Below are positions 1 through 7,372 of a stretch of DNA of 64,000 nucleotides, one piece after another (position 1 is the stretch's first letter; the number at the start of each line of letters is the position of its first letter). A program made the position numbers and the translations under genes. The stretch covers positions 1 through 64,000 of the forward strand of contig DASYHP010000074.1 in assembly GCA_035998495.1 (NCBI GenBank), written 5' to 3'. The stretch is from Mesorhizobium_B sp035998495. GTDB taxonomy: Bacteria; Pseudomonadota; Alphaproteobacteria; Rhizobiales; Rhizobiaceae. The notes beneath the pieces are model-generated. The model saw only the letters and a list, made by a program, of their open reading frames with translations. It had not been told where the DNA came from and made no database searches.

Positions 1-480
1 AGGGGAGCCCAACTGCTTGCCGATGTAAGTCTCGTCGGCTTCCACCGTCTTGCCCGTGCCGCCCATCGGCGTGAAGTCGTCGGAACGCATGGCCTCGCGA
101 ATGCGGTGCGCCAGGAACCAGGCCGTCTTATAGGTGCATTCGAGAACACGGTGGAGCTGGTGGGCGGAAATGCCCTTCTTGGACGAGCACATGAGGTGGA
201 TCGCCTGGAGCCACTTGTGGAGCGGCAGATGGCTTTCCTCGAAGATCGAGCCCATGCGGACGGTGAACTGCTTGCGGCACTCGCCGCACTTGTAGAGGCC
301 GTGGCGCTCGACGCCTTCCGGGTTCTTCTTGGAAGCTTTCGAGCGGACGCCCTTGAGCGCATAGATGCGGCCCATGTTGCCGCAATGGTGGCAAACCGGA
401 CCCTGCGGCCACAGCATCGCCTCGACATGGGCGAAGGCGGCGGCTTCATCGTGGAAATAGGGGCGGTTCAAAACGGACAT
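1..480 (-). CDS. IS1595-family transposase, N-terminal part (cut by window edge)
   Basis: The frame stays open for 160 codons from an ATG at 480 to the window edge, so the C-terminus lies outside. The N-terminus carries a zinc ribbon with paired cysteines (CHHCG near residue 35, CGEC near residue 70), followed by a helical region (HKWLQAIHLM, CSSKKGISAHQLHR, TYKTAWFLAHRIREAM) and VEADETYIG, which holds the first acidic residue of the DDE centre. This order is typical of IS1595/ISXO2-like transposases. AAGGAG lies 8 bases before the ATG, and a sigma70-like promoter lies just upstream. Whether the element is complete cannot be seen. It marks the left part of the window as accessory DNA. Confidence 0.9.
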   Translation of the reverse strand, partial: MSVLNRPYFHDEAAAFAHVEAMLWPQGPVCHHCGNMGRIYALKGVRSKASKKNPEGVERHGLYKCGECRKQFTVRMGSIFEESHLPLHKWLQAIHLMCSSKKGISAHQLHRVLECTYKTAWFLAHRIREAMRSDDFTPMGGTGKTVEADETYIGKQLGSP

Positions 481-501
481 GGACGTAACTCCTTGTCCGC
501 A

Positions 502-529
502 AACATACTCTGCCGGTTGGGTTTGTCAA
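502..529 (-). promoter_or_regulatory. Sigma70-like promoter of the transposase gene
   Basis: On the minus strand TTGACA (529-524) is followed after 16 bases by TATGTT (507-502). AAGGAG at 494-489 and the transposase ATG at 480 follow. The -35 hexamer matches the consensus; the -10 is close to it and the spacing is one base short of optimal. Confidence 0.55.
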
Positions 530-721
530 CGATATAATCGCCCGCTCATGGCCGTATCTCCCTCACCGCTCGCCAGCGGTTATAGGCTTCCTCCACCGCC
601 AGCATAGCCTTTCGACGGCTCTGGCAGTGCCCGCGTGGAGCCCAGTTCTTCTGCTCCCTAACCGAGCAGCAGGCGCGGCAGGCGTATTGCACACTGAACA
701 CGCCGACCAAGGCACTGCGCT
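530..721. other. Stretch with no confident gene
   Basis: Between the transposase promoter and the first membrane-protein gene there is only a weak minus-strand frame (546-785). It overlaps the 3' end of the membrane-protein gene, has no good ribosome-binding site and matches no family I recognise. One end of the insertion sequence should fall here, but I could not identify its terminal repeat without the other end. Confidence 0.4.
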
Positions 722-1114
722 TCAAGGTTCCGGAGCAGCCAAGCTGAGGTCTGAAGCCGGGAACTGCCACGCCAGGATCGTGCACCCTGCTTCAAAGAGG
801 AGCAAAGACGAACAAACAGCAGCCAAGCCCCAGTGCATGAACCGATCCGAGGCACGCAGGTGCGCGTTGCTCTTCTCACGCTCGTGCTTGTCGACGAAGC
901 GACTGGACAGGAATCCCAAGATCCAAGCCGCTGCAGCAAGTGCAGTGCCAGACGCCCATGAAATCATCGGGAGCCATATCGCTGATGCGAGACCGGCTTT
1001 CACCAAGTCGGCCGCTTGGCTGAGCAAAGCGACCGCCGCACCTGCATTGATGAGGATAGCCGCGTTGACGGCGCCTTGGGCGTATGTCTGGGAGATCTCA
1101 CGATAGTCGGCCAT
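722..1114 (-). CDS. Small multi-pass membrane protein of unknown function
   Basis: This 130-residue protein starts at MADYREISQ. It has hydrophobic stretches at about residues 13-32, 43-67 and 91-113, with a charged loop (VDKHEREKSNAHLRASDRF) before the last one. The start lies inside the end of the upstream MarR-like gene (17-base overlap), so the two are probably translationally coupled and the regulator may control it. The arrangement of helices resembles the other membrane protein at 1604-2083: amphipathic N-terminus, two helices, a polar loop, then a tryptophan-led last helix. I do not recognise a family. A longer in-frame start at 1282 is possible but would overlap most of the regulator's second half. 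Confidence 0.65.
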   Translation of the reverse strand: MADYREISQTYAQGAVNAAILINAGAAVALLSQAADLVKAGLASAIWLPMISWASGTALAAAAWILGFLSSRFVDKHEREKSNAHLRASDRFMHWGLAAVCSSLLLFEAGCTILAWQFPASDLSLAAPEP

Positions 1115-1475
1115 TTTGCAAAACTTTGGATAACTGCTGCGCCAATTCTCTGCCTCGGGCCGTAGCGGACGCGATGGTGGCCCGGTTGTCCGAAGGGTCT
1201 GGCCGAGTGTCGATGAGATGATGGCCGGCGGACTTTTTGCCCGATTCCTTCTCTGCCAGGTAGGAGGTTTGAGACAAGGCATTGATGTTCCGCGAGAGAG
1301 CCGAACGGGATAACCCCGTCGCGTCCAGCAATTTGGGAACCTTCACTCCAGGCTCCTTCAAGATGAGGAGGAGCACGAGTGCTTGCCCGAGCTCCATTTT
1401 CGGGTCGACGAGACGCAGCATCTCAACGGCTGCAATCAGCTTCTGAAGCTCCGCCCGATTTTCGTGATCCGTCAT
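1098..1475 (-). CDS. MarR-like winged-helix regulator
   Basis: The product of 125 residues contains a helix-turn-helix region (VPKLLDATGLSRSALSRNIN) followed by a wing. It then has DPSDNRATIASATARGREL, which matches the MarR wing and following helix signature (D-R-R-x-x-x-L-T-x-x-G). I chose the ATG at 1475, preceded by GGGGAT; an upstream ATG at 1493 in the same frame would add six residues. The 3' end overlaps the start of the small membrane-protein gene at 1114, implying a two-gene operon. The regulator probably represses its own operon, but the ligand and operator are unknown. It is one of two unrelated DNA-binding proteins in the accessory region. Confidence 0.75.
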   Translation of the reverse strand: MTDHENRAELQKLIAAVEMLRLVDPKMELGQALVLLLILKEPGVKVPKLLDATGLSRSALSRNINALSQTSYLAEKESGKKSAGHHLIDTRPDPSDNRATIASATARGRELAQQLSKVLQNGRLS

Positions 1476-1603
1476 TCTATCCCCGCCATGCAAGTCTCGC
1501 TGTGAAGAAGTTGGTGAGGACGGACCTGTGCAAGGGCATCAGAGCCAGAGGAGGAAGGCGAGGCAGCGGAGATCCATAAAGGGATCGCGGGGTGCTGGCC
1601 GGC

Positions 1604-2083
1604 TCAAGCGAGGGCCCAGAAAGCAGCTGCGATGCCTGCAAGCAGTGCCAGATACGAGACGACCACAAGGGCGATCGCCCATTTCCGCCAAAAGTCGCCT
1701 TTCCTATGCAGCCCATCGCTGAGGTCTGTGGGTTCGACATATGGATGCTTCCACTTGTGCAGCGTATGGAAGGAGGCTTCCGCATAGCGATACTGGGCAA
1801 GGTAGCTCGTGCCGGCTGCAGCGCCGCTCGCCACAGCGCTTAGTCCGAAGACAAACACGGCGATCAATAGCCGTTGTGCTGTATCCTTTTCAGATCCGTA
1901 GATCGCACCTACAAAGGCCAGGCCCACGACCACGGCGCCGCCGCTAACCAGTGTCGCGGCTCGAAGTGCTCCCGTCCCGAAATCGATGGCGGAGGCGAAC
2001 ATGCGTTCTTGGTTAGCGTGGTCGCGCTCGTGGGCTCTCAGCGCCAGTTCGTCCTGGAATTCTTCAGGTGTCTTGCTGCTCAT
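1604..2083 (-). CDS. Three-helix membrane protein of unknown function
   Basis: Starting at MSSKTPEEFQ, this 159-residue protein has a charged N-terminal helix (ELALRAHERDHANQER), two adjacent membrane segments (about residues 40-62 and 70-95), and a polar loop with aromatic residues (FHTLHKWKHPYVEP). It ends with a hydrophobic tail (WAIALVVVSYLALLAGIAAAF). The layout is similar to the 722-1114 protein, and both have a tryptophan at the start of the final helix, which suggests distant relatives. Upstream in-frame codons up to 2293 are rejected because they are low-complexity and lack a ribosome-binding site. The function is not recognised. Its place among mobile DNA and regulators would fit an effector or immunity role, but that is only inference. 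Confidence 0.6.
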   Translation of the reverse strand: MSSKTPEEFQDELALRAHERDHANQERMFASAIDFGTGALRAATLVSGGAVVVGLAFVGAIYGSEKDTAQRLLIAVFVFGLSAVASGAAAGTSYLAQYRYAEASFHTLHKWKHPYVEPTDLSDGLHRKGDFWRKWAIALVVVSYLALLAGIAAAFWALA

Positions 2084-2138
2084 CCCGTGCGCCCGTCCTC
2101 GGCCGGAAGCATCTTCCACCTGTTGAGCACGCGCAAGC

Positions 2139-2157
2139 ACCCTCCCCAGAGGGGGAG
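2139..2157. repeat. Short GC palindrome, possible degenerate copy of the dispersed element
   Basis: CTCCCC (2142-2147) pairs with GGGGAG (2152-2157) across a four-base loop. The sequence resembles the first palindrome of the element family seen at 28.1, 40.7, 41.8, 42.3 and 45.0 kb, but the second palindrome is not clear. It lies between an XRE regulator and the membrane-protein gene, in a 228-base gap. Confidence 0.35.
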
Positions 2158-2311
2158 TTCCGCGGTGTGATTGGCTCAAACTTGTTTTGGGCGCAGTGCG
2201 CTGTGCGTGTAGCAGTCCACGCTCGACCGGGAGCGATGTCCTGGGAGAATGGCGACTGCGCCGTCCTCCGCCGGAGGCCGTGGCCTCCCGCACCCCCCGG
2301 GCGAGGTGGGG

Positions 2312-2560
2312 TTAGACCACGTCTTTGCCCCTCGGCCTGGCCAGGCGGACACCGGCGCCGCCGCCGTTCTCTGGAATGAACTGAACGCCGGCGGCTTCCA
2401 ATGCCGCCTGGATCGCCCGCAAGGTAGAAGCCTTCGGGTCCGCGTCACCTCGCTCGATGTTGTTCAAGCCGGTCGTCGATATGCCCGCGGCCCGGGCCAG
2501 CTCTGCTTGTGTCAGTCCCAGCATGGCGCGGGCGCCGCGTATTTGCGTCGGTGTGATCAT
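2312..2560 (-). CDS. XRE-family helix-turn-helix regulator
   Basis: An 82-residue protein begins MITPTQIRGARAMLGLTQAE. It has the classic XRE/Cro DNA-binding fold: helix 1 ARAMLGLTQAELARAAG, recognition segment ISTTGLNNIERG, then STLRAIQAALEAAGVQF. The C-terminal ENGGGAGVRL ending is common in alphaproteobacterial single-domain XRE proteins. Longer in-frame starts up to 2968 are rejected because they run antisense through the next gene. It is transcribed divergently from the gene at 2666, with about 105 bases between them that probably hold both promoters. The target is unknown. A phage or integrative-element repressor, or an antitoxin-like role, would fit the setting. Confidence 0.85.
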   Translation of the reverse strand: MITPTQIRGARAMLGLTQAELARAAGISTTGLNNIERGDADPKASTLRAIQAALEAAGVQFIPENGGGAGVRLARPRGKDVV

Positions 2561-2665
2561 GAAGCTCCTATAAAGGGGAATAGATTTTTTCTCAAGTGCG
2601 CTTGACAGAAACGCCGATAGAGCGCATGTGAACTCCAGTTGATAATTTCTCAACCGGAGGCCTTT

Positions 2666-2962
2666 GTGAACACTCCCTACGTTCTCTGCTTCCACCATTG
2701 TGTTTGGCAGCGCCGTACCTTTGTCGCCCTGGCTCGCGTCGACGTCGGCGGTGTCCTGTTCGACCTCGATGCTCGCTGGCTCCCCTCCCTTACGGAAGCG
2801 TTCGCGGCCGGCATCACAGCCGCCGAAGTCGCGGCCGAGCCCGAGCAGTTCGACCTCTCGCCCGTCGAGGCCGAGGACGAATGGAGCGAGGCCAACGAGG
2901 CCCGCTACGCCGCCCACATGGATTGGCTGCGCCGCGAAGTGCGCCCCTCTGGCTTTCGCTGA
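2666..2962 (+). CDS. Hypothetical acidic protein
   Basis: I place the start at a GTG at 2666 because GGAGG sits five bases upstream; an ATG at 2639 in the same frame has no such site. The 98-residue product is acidic in its second half (AAEVAAEPEQFDLSPVEAED) and ends in RREVRPSGFR. No domain is recognised. It is followed by the Tat-signal paralogs on the same strand with a gap of 65 bases, so it may be the first gene of that unit. Divergence from the XRE gene suggests the regulator could control it. Confidence 0.5.
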   Translation: MNTPYVLCFHHCVWQRRTFVALARVDVGGVLFDLDARWLPSLTEAFAAGITAAEVAAEPEQFDLSPVEAEDEWSEANEARYAAHMDWLRREVRPSGFR

Positions 2963-3027
2963 CTTCAACCGCGCCGCTGAGCGCCGCCGAGCCGGGGCGG
3001 CATAGCCCCCGGCAGGAGGATACCAGC

Positions 3028-3684
3028 ATGGAGAACATCACCCGCCGATCTGCACTCTTGGCGCTCTCAGGAGCGGCAGTCGGCGTCGGCCTGCCACAGG
3101 CGGCAGCGGACGGCGTGAGCGGCAAGCTTAGGGCCGCCATTGCCCAGGACCGAGCCGCTCGCGACGTGTCGGAAGAGCTTTGGTGCGAGTTGCGCCGGCT
3201 CCAAACGGCCCATCCCATGCCGACGCCAAAGGTGCAGCACAGCTACCATCGGAGCGTGGATGCGAACGGGCAGGAAATCCAGCAGCCGATCTACGCGTAT
3301 TCGACCAAGGATCTCGAAGCGACGATCCTGCGCGACTGGGAGTTGTCTCTGCTGCTGTGCGGCCGGGGCGATGCCCGCAGGGCGAAGATCAACGAAGAGT
3401 ATCAGGCCCGGCTGGCGGCTAAGCTGGCGGACTTCCAGCGTCAGGAAGCGGAGATCGCAGCCGCAGAAGACGCGTGCGGGATTACCGCTATCCATGAGCA
3501 GGCCCAGGCTGCGAGCGCCCGCGTTGAAGCGACCTTCGCCGCTGTTCTGCTCGTGCCCATCGAAACCATGTCGGACGTGCGCGCCATCGCCGCCTACCTC
3601 GTCGATCTCGAGAAGCAGGGTGCCGAGGGCATCGATACCGAAACGCTGGTTCAGTTCATCGAAGCACTCGCTGGGGAGGCATGA
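3028..3684 (+). CDS. Putative Tat-exported protein, copy 1
   Basis: A good ribosome-binding site (AGGAGGA) precedes the ATG. The 218-residue product begins MENITRRSALLALSGAAVGV, a twin-arginine-type signal with a short hydrophobic core and an alanine-rich end near residue 29. The mature part is helical and charged, with the phrase IYAYSTKDLE near the middle and a single conserved-looking EDACGIT. The next gene repeats the same plan (MENITRR, LYAYSEADID, EDACGVT), so the two are tandem paralogs. The stop and the next start overlap as ATGA. The function is unknown. I infer a periplasmic location from the signal; the family appears to belong to mobile DNA here. Confidence 0.7.
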   Translation: MENITRRSALLALSGAAVGVGLPQAAADGVSGKLRAAIAQDRAARDVSEELWCELRRLQTAHPMPTPKVQHSYHRSVDANGQEIQQPIYAYSTKDLEATILRDWELSLLLCGRGDARRAKINEEYQARLAAKLADFQRQEAEIAAAEDACGITAIHEQAQAASARVEATFAAVLLVPIETMSDVRAIAAYLVDLEKQGAEGIDTETLVQFIEALAGEA

Positions 3685-4292
3685 CAATGGAAAACATCAC
3701 CCGCCGCCCCGCGCTCGCACTCCTGCCGGCCGCCGGCCTCGCGGCCTGCGCACCAGAGACGGCGTTTGCCGGCTCCCCTGTCATGGCGCTGCTCGCCCAG
3801 CACAAGGCCACCGTGGCCGAATGGAACACGGCCTGGGATCGTCTCGGCGAATTGAAGGACGATGCCGAGATCCCGATAGCCATGGTGCAGATCGGTGTTC
3901 GCGGCAGGAATGAGCCCCTCTACGCCTATTCGGAAGCCGACATCGACCGCGAAATTGACCTGTGGGCCAGGATTGACCACCGCCCGGAACGCATCGCGAA
4001 ATGGGAAGAGCGGCGCGCCCTGTTCAAAGCCGAGCTTGCTCGACAGAAGCAGATCGTCCGCGACATGGAGGACGCCTGCGGCGTGACGGCGGCCAAGGTC
4101 GAGTGCGAGCGGGTGGACAAGGTGATGCGCGATCTGGCCGACAAGCTGTTTGCGGCGAAACCCGCGACGGCAGCAGAGGCCTGCGCCGTGGCGGCCTACG
4201 TCATCGCCGCTCTGGACGGGGAAATCTCCGCGTTCGACGATACGGACGCGCTCGCCTTCGTGCGCGGTTTGGCGACAGCAGGGCGGGCGTGA
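3681..4292 (+). CDS. Putative Tat-exported protein, copy 2
   Basis: The start overlaps the stop of copy 1 by four bases (ATGA), so the two are almost surely co-translated. The 203-residue protein starts MTMENITRRPALALLPAAGL and then AACAPETAFAG, giving a twin-arginine-like n-region and a hydrophobic core. The AAC could be a lipobox, though position +2 and the following AFA site leave that open. The body matches copy 1 in order: LYAYSEADIDREIDLW, a basic coiled-coil-like stretch (RIAKWEERRALFKAELARQ), EDACGVTAAK, and a C-terminal IAALDGEISAFDDTDALAFV. The role is unknown. A third, broken copy follows at 4295. Confidence 0.7.
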   Translation: MTMENITRRPALALLPAAGLAACAPETAFAGSPVMALLAQHKATVAEWNTAWDRLGELKDDAEIPIAMVQIGVRGRNEPLYAYSEADIDREIDLWARIDHRPERIAKWEERRALFKAELARQKQIVRDMEDACGVTAAKVECERVDKVMRDLADKLFAAKPATAAEACAVAAYVIAALDGEISAFDDTDALAFVRGLATAGRA

Positions 4293-4294
4293 CC

Positions 4295-4394
4295 ATGGAC
4301 GATATCGCACGGCGACGCGTTGCGCCGCTTCACCCGGCTCACCAACGCCTTCGTTCAGGATGCAATTCGTGGGTTAACCGGCCCTCAACCCTAG
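4295..4394 (+). pseudogene. Start of a third paralog joined to a transposase-like remnant
   Basis: Two bases after the copy 2 stop there is an ATG encoding MDDIARR, close to the MENITRR start of copies 1 and 2. The frame then loses similarity. From about 4305 another frame reads HGDALRRFTRLTNAF, followed by a stop at 4392-4394. That string resembles a conserved segment (R-L-T-N-A-F) near the end of some alphaproteobacterial transposases. I read this as a third tandem gene truncated by an insertion whose own remains are also decayed. The family assignment of the remnant is from memory and tentative. Confidence 0.35.
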
Positions 4395-4462
4395 CACCCG
4401 ATGACCTCGAACCCCGAGCGGTCCGCCGGTATTATGTCAGCGGTCGTTCGGGAGTTGTCGCG

Positions 4463-4714
4463 ATGAACAACAAGGGCGAGCGGTACGTTTGTTTCGCTGA
4501 GAGTAACAGCACCTGGCAGGTGAGAGACAGGGTTCGGGGGCGGCTGGCTACACTCGGAGGCTATGTTCTCGGAGGCCTGAAGGAAACTCAGGCCCGGGCC
4601 CTGTGCGACGTGCTGTCCCACATCCACGGCGGGCGCATGAGCGCCGGCTCGGCCGCTTTTAGCAGTCGAAGCGCTACTCGGTCCACCTTCATGCGCACCG
4701 AGCGCGCGCACTGA
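4463..4714 (+). CDS. Small hypothetical protein
   Basis: An ATG at 4463 with GGGAG about eight bases upstream opens an 83-residue frame. The product reads MNNKGERYVCFAESNSTWQV at its start, then RDRVRGRLATLGGYVLGGLKETQARALCDVLSHIH. It ends in a Ser/Arg-rich tail (SAAFSSRSATRSTF). No family is recognised. The composition looks protein-like up to about residue 60, and the tail may be readthrough into non-coding DNA. It lies between the decayed remnant and the tRNA gene. Confidence 0.4.
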   Translation: MNNKGERYVCFAESNSTWQVRDRVRGRLATLGGYVLGGLKETQARALCDVLSHIHGGRMSAGSAAFSSRSATRSTFMRTERAH

Positions 4715-4794
4715 CGCCACTGAACCGCGTCCGCAATCGGCTAGGTCTTGGCGCGCGGTGCCGCTCTGCCCGGCTGCGGAGACGTGGCCGGGCG

Positions 4795-4818
4795 GTTCCA
4801 TGTCGCGTTCCATGTCGC
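4795..4818. repeat. Perfect tandem repeat of a 12-base unit
   Basis: GTTCCATGTCGC occurs twice in direct succession (4795-4806 and 4807-4818). It lies about 130 bases from the 3' end of the tRNA-Gln gene, in a gene-free stretch (4,715-4,949) where an integrated element would have its end. Such short direct repeats can be integrase or excisionase arm sites; here that is only a suggestion. Confidence 0.4.
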
Positions 4819-4949
4819 ACGGAGGAGCCGTGTTCCCGTGGAAATGCCTGGAAATCAAGGGAACTGGCTTGCAACACGGCGCGACACGGAAAGATGCCGC
4901 GCCAGATGCGAGTGATCGGCTAAGAGGCTGTCTTGCTTCAAGAAAGTTC

Positions 4950-5023
4950 TGGCTGGGGAACCTGGATTCGAACCAGGACTAACGGAGTCAGAGTCCGTGG
5001 GTCTACCGTTAACCTATTCCCCA
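4950..5023 (-). tRNA. tRNA-Gln (anticodon CUG)
   Basis: On the minus strand the gene begins TGGGGAATAGG at 5023 and ends with the acceptor strand TTCCCCA, discriminator G and an encoded CCA (4952-4950). The seven-base acceptor stem pairs fully. The anticodon arm ACGGA-CTCTGAC-TCCGT puts CTG at positions 34-36, reading CAG codons. The T-arm shows GGTTCGAATCC. Its 3' end points toward the accessory region at 1-4,949, which is the usual orientation for an integrase attachment site. I did not find a second copy of the tRNA 3' end in the window. Confidence 0.95.
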
Positions 5024-5285
5024 AAGCCGGGCTGAGCGGAGAGACATGGCAGTTCGGCCGCTCGCCTGTCGGGCAGGCCTGCCGGCCGCCTCGACGCCGG
5101 GCTTATCTAGCACATCGCAGCCCAGGTTCAACCCTGACGACGCGGCCCGGTTCGAAGAATCGGGCCGGCGTGGCGCGGGTCTTGGTTAACCCGGCATGTG
5201 CTGCTAAGCTCCAAACCAACTGACTGATCGAAGCGCCAGCGGCGTCCTGAAAAAGGTTCGCGCGGCGCTCGGGAAGGGACAAACC

Positions 5286-6641
5286 GTGGAAGACCCCGAT
5301 TCCGGCCGGAGCCTGGCCGGCGCGGGCGTTGGCAGCGAGCCGGCAAGCGCTGGTTCCTCGCGCGCCCTCCCAGGCGGCCCCGACTCCTCCAAGAGAGGGC
5401 CGGAGCCCACGCCCAAGCGGCGCAAGCGCCGCCGCGGCCGAAAGGCCTTCGTGCGAGACCGCGCGGGGAGCGCGCCGCCGCTCGCGCCCTTGCTCGACAT
5501 GGCCTCGGCGCCGAACCTCCCGGCTCTCGCCCAACCGCCCATTCTGATCGCCAGGCAGGTTCAGCCGGCGGCGGAGCGGTTCGTTCCCGCGCCGCCCGCC
5601 AGCCTCGCAACGCGAAGGCCGGCACGCGACTTGCCCGTGTTCGCCGCGCTCGACCTCGGCACCAACAACTGCCGCCTGCTCGTGGCCGTGCCGGGCCGCC
5701 CCGGCCAGTTCCGCGTGATCGACGCCTTCTCGCGCATCGTGCGGCTGGGGGAGGGGTTGTCGCGCACCGGCCGTTTGAACCAGGCGGCGATGGACCGCGC
5801 CGTGGAGGCGCTGAAAGTCTGCGGCGACAAGCTGCGCGCGCGCCCCCACGCCCGCGCGCGGCTGATCGCCACCGAGGCCTGCCGCGCGGCCGTCAACGGG
5901 CCGGAATTCCTGACCCGCGTGGAGGCCGAGGCCGGCCTCCGGCTGGAGATCATCGACCGCGAAACCGAAGCGCGGCTCGCCGTTTCGGGTTGCGGCTCGC
6001 TGGTGGAGGGGGATGCCGCCGGCGCGGTCCTCTTCGACATAGGCGGCGGCTCCACCGAGATCGCGCTGGTGGACCTCGACAGGCGCCGCAATGCCCGCCT
6101 GTCCGAGCACATCGTGGCCTGGACCTCGCTGCCGGTGGGCGTGGTGTCGCTGGCCGAGCGGTTCGGCGGGCGAGTGGTCACGCCCGAAAGCTTCGCCGCC
6201 ATGGTCGATCATGTGGCCGCTCTGCTGGAAGAGTTCGGCGAGCGCGGGCGGCTCGACCATCTGCGCGGGAACCCGAAGCTGCACCTGCTCGGCACCTCGG
6301 GCACCGTCACCACCTTGGCGGGCCTGCATCTGGAGCTCGACCGCTACGATCGCCGCCGCGTGGACGGCTTGTGGATGAACAGCGTCACGCTCGACCAGAT
6401 GGTGGAAAAGCTGCTCGGCTGGAGCTTCGACCAGCGGGTGGCGAACCCTTGCATCGGCCCTGACCGGGCCGATCTGGTGCTTGCGGGCTGCGCCATCCTG
6501 CAGGCGATCCGCGCGGTCTGGCCGACCGAGCGGCTGCGCGTCGCCGACCGGGGACTTCGCGAAGGCATGCTGAGCGAGCTGATGCTGGAGGCGGGCGTGT
6601 GGGGCGGCAGGCCGGGCCGGGATCGCGGGGGGCGGCCGTGA
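5286..6641 (+). CDS. Ppx/GppA-family phosphatase
   Basis: This 451-residue protein belongs to the exopolyphosphatase/guanosine pentaphosphate phosphohydrolase family of the ASKHA fold. The core starts near residue 118 with AALDLGTNNCRLLVA (phosphate 1 loop) and continues with RLGEGL, IATEACR, EIIDRETEARLA, DIGGGSTEI (phosphate 2 loop) and LLGTSGTVTTLAG. The first 110 residues are a disordered basic extension (PKRRKRRRGRK), as often seen in rhizobial homologues. The start is a GTG with GGGAAGGG upstream. It overlaps rlmE (GTGA), and the pair is a conserved neighbourhood in Hyphomicrobiales. Whether it acts mainly on polyphosphate or pppGpp cannot be told from sequence. Confidence 0.9.
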   Translation: MEDPDSGRSLAGAGVGSEPASAGSSRALPGGPDSSKRGPEPTPKRRKRRRGRKAFVRDRAGSAPPLAPLLDMASAPNLPALAQPPILIARQVQPAAERFVPAPPASLATRRPARDLPVFAALDLGTNNCRLLVAVPGRPGQFRVIDAFSRIVRLGEGLSRTGRLNQAAMDRAVEALKVCGDKLRARPHARARLIATEACRAAVNGPEFLTRVEAEAGLRLEIIDRETEARLAVSGCGSLVEGDAAGAVLFDIGGGSTEIALVDLDRRRNARLSEHIVAWTSLPVGVVSLAERFGGRVVTPESFAAMVDHVAALLEEFGERGRLDHLRGNPKLHLLGTSGTVTTLAGLHLELDRYDRRRVDGLWMNSVTLDQMVEKLLGWSFDQRVANPCIGPDRADLVLAGCAILQAIRAVWPTERLRVADRGLREGMLSELMLEAGVWGGRPGRDRGGRP

Positions 6642-7372
6642 AGAAGCCCTCGGGCGGTGGCCGCGCCAGGCCGGGGGGCTCCGGCGCGGGGCAGACACGG
6701 GTGCTCAAGCAGCGCGTCGCCAAGAAGAGCGGGCTCAAGGAGTCATCCCGGCGCTGGCTGCAGCGCCATCTCAACGACCCGTATGTGCAGCGCTCCAAGG
6801 CCGAGGGGTTTCGCTCGCGCGCGGCCTATAAGCTCATCGAGATCAATGACCGGCACAAGGTCCTGAAGCCGGGGCAGCGGGTGATCGACCTCGGCGCGGC
6901 GCCCGGCGGGTGGACGCAGGTTGCGGTCCAACGCACGCGCTCCGCTCAGGACCGCCCGCTAGTCGTGGCGATCGACTATCTCGGCATGGATGCGGTGCCG
7001 GGGGCTGTCGTGCTCCAGATGGATTTCCTGGATGCCGACGCGCCGGCGCGCCTTCTCGACGCCTTGGGCGGGGAGGGGCCGGATGTGGTGATGTCGGACA
7101 TGGCCGCGCCCACCACGGGCCACCGCCAGACCGACCATCTGCGCACCATGGCGCTCTGCGAGGCCGCGGCCGAATTCGCGCTGGAGGTGCTCAAGCCCGG
7201 CGGGCATTTCCTGGCGAAGACCTTTCAGGGCGGCACGGAGAACGAGCTTCTGGCGCGGCTCAAGCGCGCCTTCCGCGCGGTGCATCACGTCAAGCCGCCC
7301 GCCTCGCGCGACGAATCGGCGGAGCTTTTCCTGCTCGCGCTGGGTTTCAAGGGCAGGGACGCGCCGACCTGA
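6638..7372 (+). CDS. rlmE: 23S rRNA (uridine-2'-O-)-methyltransferase RlmE
   Basis: This FtsJ/RrmJ enzyme methylates U2552 of 23S rRNA using S-adenosylmethionine. The SAM site appears as DLGAAPGGWTQVA, and the catalytic K-D-K-E set fits SRAAYKLIEI, VMSDMAAPTTG, LAKTFQGG and SRDESAELF. I start at GTG 6638, which overlaps the ppx stop as GTGA, giving 244 residues; a frame extension to 6599 lies wholly inside ppx. The N-terminal 30 residues are Gly/Arg/Lys-rich, a common feature of alphaproteobacterial RlmE. Translational coupling to the phosphatase is likely. Confidence 0.93.
   Translation: MKKPSGGGRARPGGSGAGQTRVLKQRVAKKSGLKESSRRWLQRHLNDPYVQRSKAEGFRSRAAYKLIEINDRHKVLKPGQRVIDLGAAPGGWTQVAVQRTRSAQDRPLVVAIDYLGMDAVPGAVVLQMDFLDADAPARLLDALGGEGPDVVMSDMAAPTTGHRQTDHLRTMALCEAAAEFALEVLKPGGHFLAKTFQGGTENELLARLKRAFRAVHHVKPPASRDESAELFLLALGFKGRDAPT

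Noticed and set aside
546..785. A 79-residue minus-strand frame with several cysteines
   Set aside because: No ribosome-binding site, overlaps the membrane-protein gene and matches no family; kept only as a note on the gap.
4391..4858. A 155-residue minus-strand frame beside the tRNA gene
   Set aside because: Overlaps the better-supported small plus-strand gene and the tandem repeat; no start signal or recognisable domain.
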